From Galactobacter sp052108535 (GTDB taxonomy: Bacteria > Actinomycetota > Actinomycetes > Actinomycetales > Micrococcaceae): DNA of 9,173 bases. Below the pieces are notes generated by a model. That model ran no database searches, was not told the origin of the DNA, and worked only from the letters and a program-made list of their open reading frames with translations. Below are positions 5,831 through 9,173 of this stretch, piece by piece. The position numbers were made by a program, and so were the translations under genes. Location of the stretch: assembly GCA_052108535.1 (NCBI GenBank), contig JBQDZM010000060.1, forward strand, positions 1-9,173, in the 5' to 3' direction. Position 1 is the stretch's first letter; the number at the start of each line of letters is the position of its first letter.

Positions 5831-6238
5831 ATGCAAACGTGCCCGGATGACGATCAGCGCTGCCCGTGCGGAAGCGGGGACACGTTCGGTGTCTGTTGCC
5901 GGCGCTACCTGGTGGGGCTGGGAGATGGCGTGGCAGCCCCTACGGCAGAGGCGCTGATGCGCTCGCGCTACACGGCCTTTGCGGTGGGGGATGTTCAGCA
6001 CCTGCGCTACACCTGGGATGCCTCGACGCGGCCGGAGGAACTCGGCCTGGACGAGGACACCCGCTGGCTATTCCTGTCGATCGACGCCACGCAGGCGGGC
6101 GGGCCTTTCGATGACGCGGGGATCGTGGAGTTCACGGCGGTGTATCGGACGCCTGCAGGCAGGGGCGAACAACACGAAGTCAGCAGGTTCCGTCGTGAGA
6201 AGGGACGCTGGTTCTACGTCGACGGGGTCGTTGACTGA
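5831..6238 (+). CDS. ychJ: YchJ family SEC-C motif protein (UPF0225)
   Basis: A 135-residue protein of the YchJ/UPF0225 family, whose cellular role is not established. The N terminus carries a SEC-C zinc-binding motif of the form CxCx8CC, with cysteines at 11, 13, 22 and 23 (CPCGSGDTFGVCC). This kind of motif also occurs at the end of SecA. The signature PTAEALMRSRYTAFAVGD (about 37-54) and a C-terminal NTF2-like part ending in RFRREKGRWFYVDG follow, both typical of the family. AAGGAG lies about 6 bases before the ATG, giving a clear start. It is convergent with the glycosylase gene to the right. Zinc binding is inferred from the motif. Confidence 0.92.
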   Translation: MQTCPDDDQRCPCGSGDTFGVCCRRYLVGLGDGVAAPTAEALMRSRYTAFAVGDVQHLRYTWDASTRPEELGLDEDTRWLFLSIDATQAGGPFDDAGIVEFTAVYRTPAGRGEQHEVSRFRREKGRWFYVDGVVD

Positions 6239-6266
6239 ATCCTGAGTGACGGGGACATCACGGTTG

Positions 6267-6296
6267 CCGGAGGCGATCAACCCGGAGGCGGTCAAC
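6267..6296. repeat. 15-bp tandem duplication in the convergent gap
   Basis: CCGGAGGCGATCAAC (6267-6281) is followed directly by CCGGAGGCGGTCAAC (6282-6296), a two-copy direct repeat with one difference. Its last base is the final base of the alkX stop codon. It occupies half of the 57-bp gap between the convergent ychJ and alkX genes. It has the form of a replication-slippage duplication. No good terminator hairpin is visible in this gap. Confidence 0.75.
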
Positions 6297-7489
6297 TAGG
6301 AGGCCGCAGGGAAGGTGCGTGGAAGCGGGAGGTTGCCCACGCCGTCGAGCACTACCGAATCCAAACCCTGCCAGGCCGCAGCCTGCGCCAGCAGGCGAAC
6401 AGCCACCTGCGGCGTGTGCGCAGGGGCACCGGGTTCCCGCCAGGCCGCCGGGACGCGAAGTAGCCCGGCCTTGCGATCAGCTTTCAGGTCGATGCGCCCC
6501 GCCAATCGTCCGCCGACCATCAGGGGTAGGCAGTAGTAGCCGTAGACGCGCCTAGGTTTGGGCGTGTAGATCTCGATGCGGTAGTGGAAATCGAAGATCC
6601 GCTCTGCGCGCGGGCGGAACCACGTGACGGGGTCGAACGGGGTCAGCAGTGCGTCCGGTGCCAGCCGCTGCGGGATCCGAGCGTCACGGTGCATCCAGGC
6701 CGGTAGCGGCTTACCGCGTCCGTCAACCCACCCCTCCACCCGCACGGGGAGCAGGACCCCTTGTTCCTCGAGGGAAGCCACGGCGGCTCGCGCCGGGGCG
6801 AGCTTGATGCGGTGATAGTCGGCCAGGTCCGCGATGGTGCCGACGCCGAGTCGGGCCGCTGCCTCCTGAATTAAGGCGCGCTGGGCCGCTTCACGCGGAA
6901 CGTCTCCGAGGGCGTAGTCCGGCAGGACGTCCGCCGCCAAGCCGTAGACGCGCTGGAAACCACGCCGGGTGGCGACGGCCACCTCACCGGTGGCGAAAAG
7001 CATCTCCACCGCATGCTTGGTGTCTGACCAGTCCCACCAGGTCCCTCGAGTGCGCCCGGTCTCCTCCTCCAGTTCGCCAGAGGTCATGGGGCCCTCATCG
7101 CGCAGCCGCCGTAGCACCCGCGCGGAGGGCTGGGCCAGGCGCTCACCACCCCACCTGACCGCGTAGCGATCCCTCATACCCTGCATTCGCCAGGCGAACA
7201 GAGGTCTCTGGCTCACGGGGATGAGGGCGGCCTCATGCGCCCAGTACTCAGTGAATTCGCCCGAGTCCCACAGGTGGGAGTCGAATCGCACAGGGTCGTA
7301 ACCGCCGATTCGGGAGAACAACGGCAGATAGTGGCTGCGGGCAAACACGTTGACCGAATCCAGCTGCAGCACGTGGAGCCGGTCCAACGCCGCATCGAAG
7401 GGCTTGCGTTTCGGGACCTTGGAGGAACCGGAGAACCCCTGTGCGGCGAGTGCCACGCGGCGGGCTTGATTTGTGGAGAGCTGTTCCAT
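6296..7489 (-). CDS. Winged-helix DNA glycosylase of the YcaQ/AlkX (HTH_42) family
   Basis: The family consists of winged-helix proteins. Escherichia coli YcaQ (AlkX) is a DNA glycosylase that removes N7-alkylguanine and unhooks interstrand cross-links, and the related Streptomyces AlkZ gives self-resistance to azinomycin. Here the N-terminal LSTNQARRVALAAQGF is family-like. LQLDSVNVFARSHYLPLFSRIG carries Q-L-D (residues 42-44 from this start), matching the Q-x-D catalytic motif of the YcaQ branch rather than Q-x-Q of AlkZ. Later come the helical middle, TPFDPVTWFRPRAERIFDFHYRIEIY and the RVYGYYCLPLMVGGRLAGRIDLKADR segment typical of the family. The 397-residue length is normal. ATG at 7489 is chosen because AGGATGG lies about 10 bases upstream. 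ATG at 7501 would add four residues with no spaced ribosome binding site. It follows the antiporter gene by 43 bp, probably in one transcript. Confidence 0.85.
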   Translation of the reverse strand: MEQLSTNQARRVALAAQGFSGSSKVPKRKPFDAALDRLHVLQLDSVNVFARSHYLPLFSRIGGYDPVRFDSHLWDSGEFTEYWAHEAALIPVSQRPLFAWRMQGMRDRYAVRWGGERLAQPSARVLRRLRDEGPMTSGELEEETGRTRGTWWDWSDTKHAVEMLFATGEVAVATRRGFQRVYGLAADVLPDYALGDVPREAAQRALIQEAAARLGVGTIADLADYHRIKLAPARAAVASLEEQGVLLPVRVEGWVDGRGKPLPAWMHRDARIPQRLAPDALLTPFDPVTWFRPRAERIFDFHYRIEIYTPKPRRVYGYYCLPLMVGGRLAGRIDLKADRKAGLLRVPAAWREPGAPAHTPQVAVRLLAQAAAWQGLDSVVLDGVGNLPLPRTFPAAS

Positions 7490-7532
7490 AGTGCAGGCCA
7501 TCCTATGGGCTGTTCAGCCGCGACTACGGGGG

Positions 7533-9104
7533 TTACTTGTCCAGGGTCACCGTGCGCAGATCCAGACGGCGGAGCACGCGGTCCACGGCCTCCGGATCCA
7601 TGTCACGGGCCTTGCGGGCCTTCAACACCTCACGTCTGGCAGCCTGCAGCGCCTGGCGCTGCACGGTGTCCATGACACCCAGGACGTTCTTCAGCTGCAG
7701 CAGCTTCTCTGGATCGTCCTGGTAGTCGTTCTCCAACACGGTGTGCAGGGAGGACATGCGGCGCTCCAGCGCCTGCCGACGCTTCTCGGGGAGTTTCTGC
7801 GCTGCCGTGGAATTGCGGATGGTCTCAACGGCGACCATCTCCGCCTTGCGGGCCAGCAGCCGTTCCATGCGAGCCTCAGCTGCGTCGTGCACGGGCAGCT
7901 TAAGGGCCCGCATGAGGCTCGGCAGCGTGAGGCCGGGGATCACCAGGGTCACCAGTAGCACTGCGGAGGCGCAGGTGACGATGAAGTTGCGACCCGGGAA
8001 CTCACTACCGTCGGCCAGATGGGTGGGAAGGGCCAAAGCCAACGCCAAGGTGGCCAGACCGCGCATACCGCACCAGGTCAGCACCAGGACGTCCTTCATG
8101 GACCCGGGGGTGCGGTTCTTGGATTCGGTTCCGCCCACTTTGTAGATCAGCAGGAACCAGAGCCAACGGACGGCCAGCACCACACCGCACACCGCTAGCG
8201 CGCCCGGGATGAAACTGATGACGTTGGAGCCCTCGTCCTCCAGCACGTACCGCATCTCCATGCCGACCAGACCGAACGCAGCGCCTGTGATCAGCAACTC
8301 GATGACGGACCAGAAGCTGGTGCGGGTCAGGCGTTCCTGGGAGTCCTGCGGGCGGGCTCGGCGCCCCATCTCCAGGGCGGTCACCACCACGGCCACCACA
8401 CCGGAGGCATGGACCTCCTCCGCGAGGATGTAGACGGCGTAGGGGGCCACGATGGTCACGGCAGAACGAGCCACCATGTTTGGGACGAAGCGGTTGAGCC
8501 AACCGACCAACCACGCCACCACGAAGCCGACGACGACGGCCATGCCGGCGGAAAGCAGGAACTGGGGGATCAGGCCCCAGCCGATGCTGCCGCCCTCCAC
8601 CGTGGCGTCCACGGCAAGGGTGAACAGGACGATGGCGATGGCGTCGTTGAACAGTCCCTCGGTCTGCAACAGGGTCAGCAGTCGGCGCGGCATGCTGACC
8701 TTGCCAGCTACGGCTTCCACCGCGACGGGGTCAGGTGGAGCGGAGAGCGCGCCGAGCGCCAGCGCGCCCGTGAAGGTCAGGGTGGGAACCAGCCAGTTGG
8801 CGATACCTGCCACCGCGAAGGCGGTCACGGCGACCAACAGGACGGCCAGCAGGATCAAGGATTTCCAGCGCACGCGGAACACGGACCAGGAGGAGCGCTG
8901 GGCGGCGGCGAAGAGCAGCGGGGGGAGGAAGAGCGGGAGGATCAGGTCCGGCTCCACATGGAGTTCTGGCAGACCTGGGGTCAGGGCAACGGCCGCGGAG
9001 AACAGCAGCATCAAGACCGGGTACGGGAGACGGAGACGCTCACCGACTCCAACCATGAGCACGGTGCCGAAGAGCAACGCGATCAGCATGACCATGAATT
9101 CCAT
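7533..9104 (-). CDS. CPA1 family Na+/H+ antiporter
   Basis: Inner-membrane monovalent cation/proton exchanger (Na_H_Exchanger fold, CPA1/NhaP-like) for Na+ extrusion and pH homeostasis. From the chosen start it has 523 residues. About 12 hydrophobic helices cover residues 1-398 and a charged cytoplasmic tail of about 120 residues follows. Family motifs seen are SAPPDPVAV (about 121-129), EGLFNDAIAIVLF (149-161, with the ion-binding-type ND pair) and TWCGMRGLATLALALALP (343-360). The tail is rich in Arg, Lys, Glu and Leu and may be helical or coiled. ATG at 9104 follows GGGAGGAG by 12 bases, rather far. A GTG at 9128 would add eight polar residues but places this site inside the coding region. 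Ion specificity cannot be read from sequence. It is upstream of, and probably co-transcribed with, the YcaQ-like gene. Confidence 0.92.
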   Translation of the reverse strand: MEFMVMLIALLFGTVLMVGVGERLRLPYPVLMLLFSAAVALTPGLPELHVEPDLILPLFLPPLLFAAAQRSSWSVFRVRWKSLILLAVLLVAVTAFAVAGIANWLVPTLTFTGALALGALSAPPDPVAVEAVAGKVSMPRRLLTLLQTEGLFNDAIAIVLFTLAVDATVEGGSIGWGLIPQFLLSAGMAVVVGFVVAWLVGWLNRFVPNMVARSAVTIVAPYAVYILAEEVHASGVVAVVVTALEMGRRARPQDSQERLTRTSFWSVIELLITGAAFGLVGMEMRYVLEDEGSNVISFIPGALAVCGVVLAVRWLWFLLIYKVGGTESKNRTPGSMKDVLVLTWCGMRGLATLALALALPTHLADGSEFPGRNFIVTCASAVLLVTLVIPGLTLPSLMRALKLPVHDAAEARMERLLARKAEMVAVETIRNSTAAQKLPEKRRQALERRMSSLHTVLENDYQDDPEKLLQLKNVLGVMDTVQRQALQAARREVLKARKARDMDPEAVDRVLRRLDLRTVTLDK

Positions 9105-9173
9105 CGAGCTGTGATTCTCCTCCCGCACCGTTCTGGCTCATTCTTTCATGCCAGTTCTTCCCTCATCACGCGC

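Noticed and set aside
6239..6295. Rho-independent terminator between ychJ and alkX
   Set aside because: Only 4-5 bp stems can be drawn and no T-run is present on either strand.

Overview
The window looks like chromosomal DNA from a high-GC actinobacterium, most likely Corynebacterium or a close relative. This is inferred from the PurL and glutamate dehydrogenase protein sequences, which resemble corynebacterial homologues from memory, from the G/C-rich third codon positions, and from the use of GTG and TTG starts. No search was run. Most of the window is ordinary housekeeping sequence. The unusual part is the 650-bp gene-free stretch between purS and gdh.

Layout. Bases 1-61 are almost pure C and G homopolymer, probably a contig-end artefact. 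From 84 to 3417, on the minus strand, lies a compact purS-purQ-purL operon (transcribed in that order) for the three-part FGAM synthase of purine synthesis. purS and purQ are 2 bp apart and purQ and purL overlap by 4 bp. A 12-bp-arm inverted repeat at 3477-3507 sits just ahead of the operon, in a position suited to an operator or leader hairpin. From 3613 to about 4064 there are four units of an exact 113-bp tandem repeat. Each unit holds three copies of an 18-bp core, two direct and one inverted, so the array carries 12 core copies and four potential hairpins. gdh (NADP-type glutamate dehydrogenase, minus strand, TTG start at 5413) follows.

Divergent from gdh are a 73-residue single-pass membrane protein (possibly from a leaderless transcript) and a YchJ-type SEC-C protein on the plus strand. 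Convergent with ychJ is a minus-strand pair: a CPA1 family Na+/H+ antiporter followed 43 bp later by a YcaQ/AlkX-type winged-helix DNA glycosylase with a QLD motif. A 15-bp tandem duplication fills half of the 57-bp convergent gap.

How the genes relate. purSQL supplies FGAM using ammonia released from glutamine, and gdh makes glutamate from ammonium and 2-oxoglutarate, so the left half is nitrogen assimilation and purine supply. The right half holds cation/pH homeostasis and probable DNA cross-link or alkylation repair, with no evident pathway link. No mobile element, CRISPR array, RNA gene or defence system was recognised.
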